DNA of 64,000 bases from Ceratopteris richardii (GCA_020310875.1 CM035408.1:148916907-148980906); one strand, 5' to 3'; counted from the stretch's first letter, positions 43,932 through 58,226 are shown. The notes: generated by a model not told the origin, from the sequence alone. Translations and numbers: made by a program.

Positions 43932-45071
43932 TCGAGGCAAAAGATTTGTTCCTTTTGTGCGAGCGACCAAGGCATAGACCTTGGCATACCTTGTCATCTG
44001 AGTCACCGAAGTCACCGTTGGATGTGCACGAGGGAGGACCTCAACGATCAAGGAATATAGAGGTTCTTGGTACTTCCCAGGAGGTCACCCATCCCAGTAC
44101 TGTTCCCCCCCCAGCTTGCTTAATCATGGCAATCTCTTGCCACTAAGATACACTCTTGTGGTGTCTGAAGAAGGGGAAAGACTAAGGTTGACATTACCTT
44201 GAACATGTTTTGGTCCCTCAAAGCTTCATTCTTTGCTTTCAAAGCCTATTTTTGAAGGATTTTTTGGGTGTCTTTTGGAGCCGTTTTGGAGTACTTCTGC
44301 ACATAGTTCTCTTCATACAGGTCCAAAAACATCAAGAAGAGTGTTCTTTGTACTTCATCGACATTAAATATCAACCTTTGGGGCTGTGTTTTCAGCCACA
44401 CTCGTAAGACTACATGTTTCTTGAAAGATTTCAGTTTTGGTGGGAGCAGCCGCTACAAATTTATGCAGGTTTTCTGAGCCAAAAACGTCAAAGTTGACAT
44501 ACACTTGTAGGTGTTATTGGCTGGTTTTTGGCCTATGCATTCAGCCTTTTGGTGTCATTTTACTGCATATATTAAGCACATACACATTATGTATGCTTTT
44601 GTCGATACCGCTTATGTACATCCATGTGGTCATTGATATAGCAGTTAGGTTCTTCGCATAAAGCCTTTTACGTTTGATAAAGAGGGTCGTGGTGAGGTTT
44701 TCTTAACTGGGAGACACCCAAATGTCAGGGTCTCTTCAGTGATGCAAGTGGAAGACTTACCCAGCCTCTCCATATGAGATGTATGATAGCTATTCATAGG
44801 TGCTCGATAAGCCTAGTTGGCTTCTATTGGGTAACTGATTATATGCAGTGGAGTGAGTGATTCACTATGTAGGCAAAGATGTCAATACTTGTAGTTTTAT
44901 GATATTTTGACACTGGTCATACACTCACTTTGTAGAGGATACTCTAGCAAGATTTTTCTAGATTTTTGGTTTTGTCAACTATATAGTGGGTGATTTACTC
45001 CTTGATACACTTATTCGTTGGTGTTCAGACTCTTCTAGCTCCATTATCATTCCATTCAGTTCTCTACCATC

Positions 45072-45941
45072 ATGGCATCACAGGTCGCAGGCACATCCAG
45101 TGGATTAGGGTCTAGTGCTAGTGTTCTAAGGAGGAGCTATAACTTGCAGGGCAAAGACCATTTTGAGATACGAAAATTTGATGGCACAAACTTTTCTCTA
45201 TGGAAGAATCAGATTAAAGATGTGCTGATTCAAAGGAGGCAATGGAAGCTAGTAAATGGAATTTCAAAGAAGCCTACTGACATGGATGAAGATGATTGGG
45301 ATGAGTTAGATGAAATGGCTAGGTCTATCATTCGTTTGTACCTGGAAGATAATGTTTACTTTACAATATTAGACAGTGAAAGCAAAGGAGCTTTGCAAAA
45401 AGTTATGCAATACATATGAAAAAGGGACGGCATCACATATCTCATGAGAAAATTATATAACCTTTGTATGAAGGACACAGATAGTGTTGCTGCTCATCTA
45501 AATGAGTTTGATGCTATATTCTCTCAGTTACAGGCTCAAAAAATGGATATGGATAATGAAATGAAAGCAGTATTGTTGTTATGCACCTTGCCTTCATCAT
45601 GGGATACATTTTGCATAGCTATTAGCAATAGTGCACCTCGTGGTAAACTCGTCTATGATGACATATGTGGAGCACTCTTGAGTGAGGAGATTCATAGAAA
45701 GGTTGGCACTCAGAGTGGAGATGCATATAATGTTCGTTATTCTTACCAAGGAAAGAATCAACAACGTGGTAGGAGCAAGAACAAGGAAAAGAATGGTCAA
45801 CAGAATAAGAGTAGAAGTAAATTAAGGAAGAGGGATATCGAATGCCATTATTGTCATAAGAAAGGACACATGAAGAAAGAGTGTCATGCATTAAAGAATG
45901 CTAAAGGTAAAGGACAGAATGTTGATGGGCATGTTAAATAG
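45072..45941 (+). pseudogene. gag: copia-2 gag, in-frame stops
   Basis: The ATG at 45072 starts a typical copia gag (NLQGKDHFEIRKFDGTNFSLW) with RQWKLVNG following. An in-frame TGA at 45417 breaks it, and the same frame resumes (MRKLYNLCMKDTDSVAAHLN) through the UBN2-type capsid motifs. A CCHC knuckle, CHYCHKKGHMKKEC, lies at about 45842-45885. A TAG at 45939 precedes the protease part in the same frame. In an active element it would form the particle; here it is dead. Confidence 0.85.
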
Positions 45942-45965
45942 TTACCTGCACCATCTACTTCGACT

Positions 45966-48900
45966 GTGAAGATTGAAGAAATTAATGCTATTTTGATGAT
46001 GCTGATGTGTTCACACGATAGTACTCTACCAACTGAGGCTCTTATGGCTCATTCTCTTTCCCACACCTGGCTGCTAGATTCTGGTGCTTCTTTGCATGTG
46101 ACACCACATAGAGAATGGTTCTCTAATTATGCAGCAAAATCTCTTGGTACCGTGAGACTTGGTGATTCTTACCAATGTGATGTTGTGGGGATTGGGGATG
46201 TGGTTGTGCAATTCATTGATGGTTCAAAATTTACTATGCATAATGTATGCCATGTACCTCAGTTATCATGCAGTTTGATGTCAGTTGGTCAACTTGATGA
46301 CCTTGGTTACAAGGTGGTCTTCTATACTCAATCCTTTCCCATATCAAAAGGCAATATGGTTATTGCAAAAGGAAGCAAAGTTGGCTCACTTTATCCTTTA
46401 TTTGTATCACAGAAAGAACGCTTGTTAGCTGTTACTGAACAACCCATGGCTTGTATTTGGCATGGTCATTTGGGCCATATATCTCATAGTGGAATGGAAA
46501 ATCTTTCTCGTTGTGGCTACTTACCTGTGTTATCTTTCTCTGATTTTTCATTTTTTGAGCATTGACAATATGGAAAGCAAACCAGAAATGTGCATAGAAC
46601 GCACATTGACTTCAATTCAGCCTTTAGATCTCGTTCATACAAATGTGTATGATCCTATGCCCACTAGGTCCTTAGGTGGTTCTCTTTACTTTTTCACTTT
46701 CATAGATGGTGCTACTAGAAAAGTCTGGGTATATCCTATCAAATCGAAGGATGAGGTATTCCCTACTTTCACAAAATGGCTTGCTTCAGTTGAGACTGAA
46801 AAAGGAACTAAGCTTAAGGCTTTACGTTCAGATAATGGGGATGAGTATACTTCACATGAATTCAGCCTTTTCTGTTATTCGTAGAGAGTTTACAACTCCC
46901 TATACCCTAGTACAGAATGGTGTAGCTGAGAGGATGAATAGAACTATTCAAGATAGAGTAGTCTCTATGTTGCATCATGCAAACCTCTCACAAGGTTTTT
47001 GGGCAGAAGCAGTATTGATTGCAGTTTATGTGATTAGCCTTTCACCTAGTACTGCCAAAGTTCTGAAAGTGGTACAAGATTTATGGACAGGGAAGCCACC
47101 ATATTATGATTATCTTTGAGTTTTTGGGTGTGAAGCATATGTTCATATACCCAAGAATCTTAGACAAAAGTTGGACATAAATCAAAGAAAGACATTTTTC
47201 TTGGATATGGCTGAGAAGGACAATTTGGATATCGTTATGGGATCCTCAAACACAATCAGTGATCAGAAGTAGTGATGTCATTTTTAATGAGTCTAAGATG
47301 CATAAACAACCCATTTAGGAGGTTGAAGTGAGAAGAGTGGTGTTTGAGGATACTAGTCCTCCAGCTAACATGCATAAAAGTGTTGCACATAGGGATGTTC
47401 AAGAGAATGTGCATTCAGATTAGTCTGCACATATTCCTGTTCAGCAACCATTGAGACGTTCTACACGTGTCTCACATCCACCTGATAGATATGTTCCAGG
47501 TTTAGATTTTGTTATGCTAACAGATGCCGGTGAGCCTTCTTGCTACAAAGAGGTTATGTAGACAAAGGACCATGTCAAGTGGGAGCATGCCATGAAGAGT
47601 GAGTTGGATTCTATTCACAAGAATGGTACTTGGGATTTAGTACCTTTGCCAAAGGGCAGGAAAGCTTTACCATGTAAATGGGTATATAAGCTGAAATTCA
47701 CATCAGATAGTGCTTCTCCAAAGTATAAAGCACGACTTGTTGCAAAGGGTTTTAAGCAACAACATGGTGTTGATTTTGAGGAAATATTCTCTCTAGTGGT
47801 CAAGATGACTACCATGTGCATGTTGCTTGGATTCGTTGCAATGGAGGACTTAGAGCTAGTCCAAATGGATGTGAAAAATGCTTTCTTGCATGGAGATCTT
47901 ACAGATGAGATCCATATGGAACAACCAGAGGGTTATGTAGTTCCTGGCAAGGAAAGTCTAGTTTGTAAGCTTAAGAAGAGCTTGTATGGACTTCAACAGT
48001 CCCCTAGACAATGGTACCAAAAGTTTGATGCTTTTATGGTCTCAAGGCTATTCTCAAAGCAATGAGGATCATTGTCTCTACACAAAAAGATGCTTAGATG
48101 GAATCCTGATATGCTTGATAATTTATGTCGATGATATGTTGGTTGCTAGAAAGTCCTCTTATGATTTGTCCATTCTCAAAAAGAAGTTGAGTCAGACATT
48201 TGATATGAAGGATTTGGGGGACGCCAAACATATTTTTGGCATGCGCATTACTCGTGATAGGAGCAAAAGATGCATATACGTGTCTCAAAGTGAGTACATA
48301 TCCAAAGTACTTCACAGGTTCAATATGCAGGGTGGAAAGGCATTGAGTACACCTTTACCCGCATATGTGAAATTGAGCAAGGATGATTGCCCTAAAATCA
48401 GATGAGGAAAAGAAATTCATGACCAAAATTCCCTATCAGTCTGTTGTTGGTAGTCTCATGTATGCTATGGTAGCTAGGAGACCAGACATTGCATTTGCAG
48501 TGGGAGTTGTGAGCAGATATATGTTTAATCCTAGAAAGAAACATTGGGAAGCGATCAAGATGATTTTAAGATATCTGAGTGGCACTACGGACAAGTGTCT
48601 ATGCTTAGGTAGAGGGAAAGCATCCATTATTGGTTACACAGCTTTTGATTAAGCTGGTTGTGTAGACAATCGTAAGTCTACATCCGCGTACCTTTTTTAT
48701 TTTGTTGGAGGTGCTATCTCTTGGAGATCTCGTCTTCAAGAATGTACAGTTGTTTCCACCACAGAAGCAGAGTATGTTGCAGCAAGTGAGGCATGTAAGG
48801 AAGTGTTGTGGCTTTCTTGTCTTGCCTGTGATATGGGTTTACCTCAACATGTACCTCGTTTGCTCAGTGATAGTCAGAGTGCCATTGCTTTGGCTAAGAA

Positions 48901-49042
48901 TCCGGTCTATCGTGCAAAGACCAAGAACATTGAGGTGAGGTATCACTTCATTCGAGATTTCTTAGCCATTGAGCACATTATTCTTGAGAAGTTTCACACT
49001 CGAGATAATGCTGCAGATGCTTTGACTAAAGCTCTACCATAG
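45966..49042 (+). pseudogene. pol: copia-2 pol (protease, integrase, RT, RNase H), broken
   Basis: Domains appear in copia order. Protease: TWLLDSGASLHVT (about 46067). GAG-pre-integrase: WHGHLGHISHSGMENL (about 46460). Integrase: FTFIDGATRKVWVY, LRSDNGDEYT and GVAERMNRT (about 46695-46945). RT: CKWVYKLKF, VQMDVKNAFLHGDL and YVDDMLVAR (about 47670-48150). RNase H: RPDIAFAVGVV (about 48480), then SDSQSAIALAKNPVYRAKTK (about 48865-48925). At least five frame changes and several stops occur, for example TGA at 46563 and TAA at about 48650. Some sequence is lost around integrase residue E and the zinc finger. Confidence 0.85.
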
Positions 49043-49220
49043 GATAGCTTTCGACATTGTTGTCACCTGATGGGGGTTACTTGATTCATGATCTTACACA
49101 GTCACTTGTATACTGTGTAACATTCCTATCAGGTGGGAGGTATAGTTTATATACTTACACTCAGGTATTATTTATCATTCTTTATTTTTCTCCCATAGTT
49201 ACTTTCGCCATATTGGCCTT

Positions 49221-49231
49221 TAGTGGGAGAT
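49221..49231 (+). other. Polypurine tract of copia-2
   Basis: TAGTGGGAGAT directly precedes the 3' LTR start TGTTATCG. Confidence 0.7.
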
Positions 49232-49372
49232 TGTTATCGTTAGTGTGTATGTGAAAGGCCAAATGGCCACTGGACACTTCTTTGTATATGGTTTTCTACT
49301 CCAAGGATATCGTCATGGAGCTCTCAATAAGGAGAGGACAACATGATGCATCCCCATCGAATACCTTCAACA
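49232..49372 (+). repeat. 3' LTR of copia-2, internally deleted (141 bp)
   Basis: It has both ends of the 298-bp 5' LTR but lacks the middle. The join reads tatatg|gttttct, where the 5' LTR has about 155 bp between these points. Confidence 0.75.
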
Positions 49373-50186
49373 CACCATCACGATGGTGCTTGACAATCAT
49401 GATCCTGACTGACCATTGTGGTTTGATTGTTGTCATTTGACCGTCGTGACTTGACCATCGCAATTGACATTGAGCATCGTAGCTTGATCGTCGTGACTTG
49501 ATCGTCGTGACTTGATCGTCACAACTGTGACTCATCGTCGTGGTCCTGACTGTCATGGCCTGATCATCATGATCTTGACTAACTATCGTAGCTTGATCAT
49601 CGTGGCCTCTAACCATCGTGGGTGTCACACCATCGCGACGATGACACACCATCACGATTGTGTCTGACCATCATGACTATCAGACAAATGCCAAAATTAG
49701 GGTTTCTCAAATATTTTCAAATTTTTGGGGCATTTTTGGCCATTAATTGTGAACTCTTGTGTGTGTGGCATAGGGCAAAGGGAGAAGCGATAAGTGCCTC
49801 AAAGTCTTGGGCAAAACAAGAACAACCGCTTCAAAGTTCCAGGAGAACATTGTAAGTGGAATTTCCATTTTCAGTTGGTGAGTTCTTTGAGCAAATATAT
49901 TTTGTGATAAATGGAGTGTTTTAGGACTCTTAGAATAGCAAGGATTCTCTCTAGAACATTGAGTGATAAGTGGTTAACGAACGAAAGAGCAAGTGGGTAT
50001 AGGGATCAAGCCCAAAGGAATTGTGTGATTTGATTATGCATCACTCAAATGAATTAAAATTGAACATATTAAAACGATTCCTTGCGATAAACTTGAAAAA
50101 GACAAGAAACTCTAAAGGAAACGCTAAAAGAACTAAGTGATTGATCTAATCAGAAGGGTGAGCACGATAAGGTGAAATAAGGATTA
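49373..50186 (+). other. Leader of element E (plus copy), second part with minisatellite
   Basis: 49373-49680 is a degenerate short-period repeat of GATCGTCGTGACTT-type units, continuing the repeat left of copia-2. 49681-50186 is untranslated sequence before gag. An antisense ORF at 49296-49655 only reflects the repeat. Confidence 0.65.
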
Positions 50187-53100
50187 ATGAACCTGATGAG
50201 GACTACAACACGATCATGGGATCAACAGTTAGGCAGTTATCCATACGAGGTTAATTCAGACATGAGTGACTCAGATATGTATTTCAACACAAGGAGACTA
50301 GGGGTTTCATTTAATGTAGCCCATGTAGAGAGGACAGAGGGACCCTATACGACTCAGTTGGGGTACATCCACACGAATAGATTGGGTGCCTAGGTATATG
50401 AAGATGGCCTTTGTAGGTTGGTAATTCAATTACATAACCCTGATCAACCTATGGGATTAGAACATCTAGCCGTAAAGTTTGAAAACGAGGCATACATAGA
50501 CGAAGAAGGGACCATGTACATTGTCACGATTAAGTCCGACTCAACGAATGAACTAGGTGAAACGGTAGAAACTACAGACCTAGGTGTGGAAGGACAAGGG
50601 AAACAAATCAAAGAACCTAGAACACCTAGAGGAAAATATGTGTTATTGAGAGTGTTGACTCCTAAGTGGATACCCTAGGACAATAGGAGCATAGAATTTC
50701 TTTGGAATAAAGAGACTGATGAAGCTTTTCGGAGATATAGGCGAGAGCACCCTACTGTTGTAGGAGCAAACATGATTTACAAACTAAAGGACCCAGAGGT
50801 TCCAAAGAAAGTAGTGTACTTAGATGACACCTCAGAACGAGTGTATAAGGTCACAGATTATGGTCGTCATGCATATACGTGGGGAGGAGAATTAATTTTT
50901 CCACTAGTAAGATCACAGGTATCTAAGGAGTTTGGGTATTGGCACATCTCAAGGACATAGAGGGAAGAAGAAGGAAGGAGCGGAGAGTAGTTTCATCCAT
51001 CGTGCATGAAGGGAAAGGGCCCCTACCGAAGGTGGGAGGGCTGAAAGAGAACCACTTAGGGAGCATAGGGCTCACAAGGTGGGGATGATTTTCCCTACCT
51101 AGACCTAGAGACTACCCTAGAACTTTGAGGCCTACTCAATTAGTGACGGCTATGAAGAATTGCTTTGATGGATCTGGAGATCCCTATGGTCATGTAGCAG
51201 AATTCAAACAAGTGTTACAGGCTGAACAAGTCAAAGACATGTTCACAAAATTTAATGCCTTTGGCCTCACTCTAAAGGGTGATGTGTTGGATTGGTTTCG
51301 ACCATTGCACCAACACCAATTCAGAGACATCCACCACATGATGGAGTCCTTCATTGCGGACTTTTCCAAGAGTGGAATCAGACACAACATGTCTTCATTA
51401 ATACACACATTCAAAAAAACCCCTGAAGAGATAGTGAGGATGGCCGGTCAAATATTTAGACGTTACATAGAGAGATGGCCCCATTCGAAGTACCCACTCA
51501 AGCCAAATTGATAGCTTTGTTCATAGACGGCCTATTGAGTGCTAAGTTGAGGTCATACGTATTCTTGAAGGAACCAAGAACCTTGGATCAATGTTTACAT
51601 TTGTGTAGACATAGAAGATATCTTTGAAGAAGAGCTAGAACTTCCCAAGGTTCACAAAGATTTAGATAGTACTACAAAGACCTCATCTAGATGTTCCAAT
51701 TCAATAGAGGACCTAGCGGAGCAAGTGGCCAAACGATTGGGAGTCTCTAGTAAGCCTGGCATCAAATTAGCCCCCCCTCAAAGGTTTCACACTTGTGGAG
51801 GTGACCATATGGCAAATATGTTCCCACACACAATGCAACCTATAGGAAACACCAATGGAGTGTAGTGTACCATAGAGCGCAGAAACACTAACCACACGAC
51901 TCAAGATTACCCATATAATAAATAGGTGGTTAGGCAGAGTTACCCTCAGCAATATTAGCCAAGAAGATACCAAGGGCAGTACCAGCCACAACAATACTAC
52001 TGTGCCCCCCCTCACTATCAAGTTCCTTATCAAGCACAACCTAGACCTCAACCTGTCCTAGGACAACAACCTCCACCCCTCCTAATGTAGTTTCTGTGAA
52101 GTATGCCACACCAAAGGAAAATTCAAATATGACATTAGTACCCACAACCCCTTTGATCACAGACACTGACCCTAATGCAAACATTTTTGACTCCACCCAT
52201 GTAGATAGCCCACAAGCCCACTACACGGAGTCACCGAAAAACTTAGACCCTTACTATGAGAATCATGTGTATGAGCAAAATTGGGAACCGGAGTACGCTC
52301 AGGTCATGTATACAAACGCCAACCCAAGACCACAAGCTAGACAACTAAGACCCTTGGGACCCAAAGGGCCATGTTTTAAATGCATAGGAGACGACTTTGT
52401 ACGTGAGTGTCCACACGCTGCAACTACAGTGCAGTTGCTTCAATATTCAAGGATTTTGTCCCGAATGTGGGAAGGATCACTTTATAAGAGATTTCCCTAA
52501 GAACCTCGTTAATACCTCCATGAAAGTGACCCCATCAATGTGAGAGGAATTGTGCAACACACCAAAGGTTCCATACCCTAGTACATACCCATCTAGGCAG
52601 TAAGTAGAGCCCGAGCACAAAGGCAAATGCAACCTGAAACCCCTAGAAGAATAGCTGAAGACAATGGAGTAGGAGAATCAACGGGAAAGAAAACTAGAAC
52701 CTGGAAAGAGTCACAAGAATGACATAAGAGAAAATGGAGCAAAAAGATGAACGTGTTAGAGGAAAGCCTAAGGGAAACCCAAGCTAAAATCTTAGAAATG
52801 GCATCATAGGAGGCTGAACCACGGGTGGTGACCTCGAAACCAGGATCAGTACTGGTTGAACCCACCCCAGAAAACCTTGACATGATGCTCAAAGCTTATC
52901 AAGCTAGGATATACGAAGGACCACAGGTAGGAGAATCCAACAAGAACTACCCTAGAGCCAACTTAGAAATCGAGAGAACCAAGTTGTGCATGAATATGGT
53001 AGAAATAGCCCAAGCACTGTTTGAGGCATCACAATACCTCAATTGGGAAGTTATGGCCACGCCTGAGCTACATTTTCAAGGATTACTAGAAAGACTAGGC

Positions 53101-53640
53101 CAAATAGCATCTAACACAATAAAAGTCAGCTCTAGCACACAAACTAGCCCGAAGGAACCCTTGAAGACCACTCTATTCTAAAGGGCTAGGTCAAACTTAG
53201 AGAACCATCAAACGGGCTATATGGATTCACATGCCATCTTAAGAGAGATTCAAGAAGAAAGATGGAGGTGGGAACAAGAATCATGACCACCTATACTGGA
53301 GATCGATGACTTAGGAGAACCGTTCCCTGCAGATATCCCATCTATTTATGGAGATCAAGTGGACGATTGGCCCAGTGAGCAAACTATTTTTGAATCTAAC
53401 TCTTTGCAAGAATTACCTCACTTCATGGGACCTTGGGAAGACCAATCAATTCAGGTGAAAGCCCCCACTATTCTAGTAAGGGGAGAGAACTCAGTTCTTC
53501 CTACAAACACACAGGCCATTAGGAACACTGAAGCTCAATGCCATTTGACTCTGGAAGAGCTATTGAAGATCAAACTTGAACTATGGAAACATGTAGCGAA
53601 TTAGTTCCCAGAGATAGCGACAACTTCTTCTAGACAAGTG
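50187..53640 (+). pseudogene. gag: Element E gag (Ty3/gypsy), decayed
   Basis: Successive open segments in one direction belong to a very long gag. An N-terminal domain of unknown fold spans 50187-50960 (KYVLLRVLTPKWIP; YKLKDPEVPKKVVYLDDTSE). The Retrotrans_gag-type capsid domain lies at 51125-51511 (CFDGSGDPYGHVAEFK, GDVLDWFRPL, FIADFSKSGIR). Two degenerate zinc knuckles follow at about 52375-52500 (CFKCIGDDFVREC and, in another frame, CPECGKDHFIRDF), each with one Cys or His replaced. A hydrophilic tail extends to about 53604. Many stops and frame changes occur. No protease or pol motifs follow before homology to E ends at about 53998. Confidence 0.7.
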
Positions 53641-53649
53641 TATGAGGAA

Positions 53650-53998
53650 AGGTATGTGAAATACCCCTAGAAAAAGTGGGAGAAGCGAGTGAGGAAGAAG
53701 CACATCAGTCTGAGGCACAAGTTGAAGCTCAAGGGGAAACCAGTACATATGAAGAGGAGACGGTAGAAGCAGCAGCGTACACGATATCCATTTGACGGCT
53801 CCATAACACTATGAATAAGGTTTGGGTAAGGACCAGAGTGAGTGAGGAACAAAGCCAAGATAGCTTGCAGTAGGAATTGGTCAATGGTGGATTCGAGGAA
53901 ACTTTCATCTCCGCTATGCATGAATTGGTCCAATCAGTAGGTGTGCTGGAAGCCTTACATTACTTGCTACGAAAACCCCTTCCCAAGTTCGACCCTCG
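53650..53998 (+). pseudogene. Element E post-gag domain, truncated
   Basis: Matches the minus strand of 42440-42745: TYEEETVEA, TMNKVWVRTRVSEEQSQ, ELVQSVGVLEALHYL, PLPKFDPRF. One stop (TGA at about 53794) and a TAG near 53871 interrupt it. The sequence departs from E at a T-run at about 53999, so this copy ends here. The family is unrecognised. Confidence 0.65.
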
Positions 53999-54245
53999 AT
54001 TTTTTTTTGGGCACAGTGTGTTGTCTCTTGCTACAGCAACATTCCCATGCTCTTGTGTAGCAAAAGACAATACATTCTGCCCAAGAAGTACCCGAGTACA
54101 TGTGACATGTATGATAGGCAACAAAAACATGATTTGATAAAGCAAAACATACTGTCAAATACAAAAGACATGAGCGAAATGAATCATGAACCATGTACAA
54201 AGAAATTAGACACATTGACATGATATTTATAAACAACAACTAGAA

Positions 54246-55395
<1,150 letters not shown>

Positions 55396-57191
55396 ATGGT
55401 GCTACAAGGAGGCTTGAAGACTTTATGAAGGAGTGCTTAATTTTTCCATTATTTTACAAATTCCTTCATGGGAACTACTTCTTATCCATATTTTCATAAA
55501 AATACATAAAAAACCGTTCTTAGACTTTAGTACACTTCTTTTTATGAAATCCTTCTTTTTGGATATTCATAGATTTGAAGCCCTTTTTGTATACGTGCAA
55601 ACTTCCCTCTCTCTCTAGTTCATTGCCTTTTTGAAATCACACTATCATATGAAGATCCTCTTTTTGATTTAGCACATGTGGTCTTTTGACCACATGTTTT
55701 ATTCACATATGCCTCTCTTCTTCTCTATATAAGGAAGAGCCTCATTTGTAAAAAGGGGGTCCCTTGGCTATGGCCTTGGCCCCCATTTTGGTAATGGAAG
55801 AAGGTGGCATTTGGTTTCATCCAAATCCTTGTGTGCAATGCTATTGGTCTTGGTGTATGGATTTGCATGTGTGTGTGTGCATGGTTGGGAGGATGTTCCC
55901 CTTTGCTCCTTGTGACATTGGCCATTGTCGCCGTTGCTCCATGAGCATGGGTGAGCCTCTCCTCTCATTCTTTGCCCCAATTTGGAGAAGCCTTTAGCCG
56001 TTGGTTTTTCCAAGTTTGCGTGTCCATACTTCATGAGATGCACCTTGAAACTTGGAGGAGGATGAATATGTGTGGCCTTCGGTTGGCCTAGGGTACCTCT
56101 CTTCTTTTAATTTTTGAGTAGTTTTAGTTCATTTTTTGTTTGTTGCACAAAAAACATCCCCTAACCCCCTTCTCTCTCTCACTCTCACATATACACACCT
56201 CTACACACACATTTGGGCATCAACCCCATCTCTGTCATTTCTTGAAGTTGATGATCTTATTGAAATGAGGGATGGGAAGTACTGTCTCCCTTAACCCTCC
56301 CTCTCTTCAAATTTCAAGAAAAGTTTTAACTATCCGACTACTCTGTGCCTCATGGGAGGTGGATGGCGCCATCATCACTCTTGTATGAACAACTGAGGGG
56401 CCAAGAGACTACCTTTTCCACTCGAATAGCTACGGAGGCAGAAATCAATGCATGCCTACCAAAGTGATGTGGCAATTCATTTGTTTGAACCTTGAGCTCC
56501 CATGCTCGGGGTTAGGCATGGCTCCCCACCCTTTACTATGTGCTATTCATGGTGTGAGCTCGTGTCGAGCCCCCTTTGCTCTCTTTTGAGTGTTGTTTTC
56601 GGGCAGGACGATTCTACAACTCCAGCACTCGCGTATTTGTAAGCTTTGCTTAATCTGTGCGAGCCTTTTTCTACATGCCCTACCCTCAACTATGTATTTC
56701 TCAAAAGATAGCAGACACAATGTCTTCATGGGACTCTTATCTACTCCATCTCCCCAGCGGCTAGCTGGGTAGGGATTTGGCCTAGCCCGTTCACCCTCTA
56801 TGGTGAGTCTTCCCGGAGTTGGGTCCGTTGCGATGTCCAGCTGGCCTTCCCCATTCCCCTTCTTGCATTGATCAAGCCTTTTGGCCCTTGTCAAGTTTGA
56901 TGCATGGAAAGGATCAACCTACCTGTTTTACCTTCTTGGCTAGAGCTCGGGTGTGAAGGGAGGCTCCTAAGCAGGTGCCATCAAGAAAACCCCATAAAAG
57001 TACAGTATGGGCTCATCGACTGGATCTTGATGCTACTCAGAAGCTTGGCTACATGGACAACCGGGGCAAATCCCTCTCGTTCTTCTTCTTTGACTCCACT
57101 ACAAGGATGAGTTTCGGCTAAACCACTACCACTCCAAAGGACACCACTCCCAAAAGAGATTTTTATTTACAGCTGATACAGTTCACATGTA
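55396..57191. other. Unassigned sequence, possible LTR remnant and compositional shift
   Basis: 55726-55737 has CTATATAAGGAAGAGCC, a TATA-like box followed by leader-like sequence, as in a retrotransposon LTR; no partner LTR was found. 56100-56330 is T/C-rich. 56450-57120 is more GC-balanced than the surroundings, and its style recalls plant mitochondrial intergenic DNA. A 115-codon minus ORF (56547-56894) is unrecognised. No gene is called. Confidence 0.35.
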
Positions 57192-57196
57192 TGAAA
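57192..57196. other. Target-site duplication of copia-3, left (TGAAA)
   Basis: TGAAA directly precedes the LTR and recurs at 63239-63243 directly after the 3' LTR. Confidence 0.9.
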
Positions 57197-58207
57197 TGTT
57201 GGAACACAGCAATCACGAATTGATGATTACAAAGAGGTTGAAGCATGTCAATGATCAGATTGAAGTTCAAGAAGCCACTTAAGGAAGTGAAGAGATCTTA
57301 AAAGTCAAGCCTGTATACATATGTATATTACGGTTGGAAATTCTTGTAACTTGAGTATAGATAATCCTTAGGATGATGAGGAGTAATGTAATAGAAGTGG
57401 AAAAAGTCTAAAACCATATGTATATAAGTCAATAATGTAAAGAAACAAAAAGAGAGTCATTAGAAGACAAGTGTCATAGAGATAGATGTGAAGAGAGTCA
57501 TCTTCAAAAAATAGCGACGAGTATTTCGTATATTTCTCTCAGTCTGATCATGTGGATCACAAATCCTTTTGTGCACATCTCATCTAGAAGCTAATGAAGA
57601 TATGTTCAAAGTTTCATGGTCTAATTCTTCTTCTGTTGTGAATATGATCAATAGGAACATGTGTATGTAAAGTCTGCAGATGATCTCTCAAAGTCGCGCA
57701 TTTTTTCGTGTCAATATTTTGCTTAGATCTCAGTGCATAGTGTAAAGTTTTTGATGAGTGAGCATTCAAAATCTAAGTTAGAAGGTAAGGAAGCTATGGC
57801 TAAAAGCATTCAGCAAAACCGGATCTATGCTGTGAGAAATCAACCTTAGAAGTTACCTATGTCAAAGTCGCTTGTTCAGAAAGACAGTTTTTGACATACT
57901 TTTGATCTTAAGGATCAAATTAAAGTTTTAATGATTCTTTTGATGAACTAATGGCTGATATGATTGCGCAAAGGTAGTGTGAAGATATGTGCATCATTGA
58001 TTTGAAGAAATTTGAAGATATGTGTAGGAAATGAAGTTGCTTTCTCAAGCAGACTTTCTGAAGAAGAAATTTCCTTACTCAGAAAAGTGTTATTGAAAGT
58101 TTTGATAAAAGAAGACAATATTTGTGTAAAGTTTGGTCCATAACTGATATAGAAGTGTTCTTAGATCAGTATAAATCAGACCTTTGGAGATTAAGAGGTC
58201 TCCAACA
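57197..58207 (+). repeat. 5' LTR of copia-3, 1011 bp
   Basis: TGTTGGAACACAGC...GGTCTCCAACA. It matches 62243-63238 with scattered substitutions and a small indel (about 57955-57990 versus 62998-63015). Inner ends form the inverted pair TGTTGGA/TCCAACA. Confidence 0.95.
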
Positions 58208-58208
58208 G

Positions 58209-58226
58209 TGGTGTCAGAGCAGAAGG
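58209..58226 (+). other. Primer-binding site of copia-3, Met type
   Basis: TGGTGTCAGAGCAGAAGG begins two bases after the 5' LTR. It resembles the tRNA-Met-type TGGTATCAGAGC. Confidence 0.85.

Larger units (their letters stand above)
43618..49372 (+). mobile_element. Ty1/copia retrotransposon (copia-2), decayed
   Basis: Inserted in the minisatellite leader of E. It has a 5' LTR, a Met-type PBS, gag, protease, integrase, RT, RNase H, a polypurine tract and a shortened 3' LTR. Flanks are acaca on the left and cacca on the right, so the target duplication is unclear, partly because the target is itself repetitive. Many stops and frame changes show long inactivity. A 1.15-kb untranslated leader (43932-45071) separates PBS and gag; I see nothing coding in it. 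Confidence 0.85.

Noticed and set aside
43743-44146. ORFs of 85-102 codons in the 5' LTR and leader of copia-2
   Set aside because: They overlap the LTR and PBS, oppose each other in strand, and match nothing in copia polyproteins.
55764-55997. A 77-codon ORF rich in Cys and Trp
   Set aside because: It sits in likely LTR or leader sequence after a TATA-like box, with an equally long antisense ORF and no domain.
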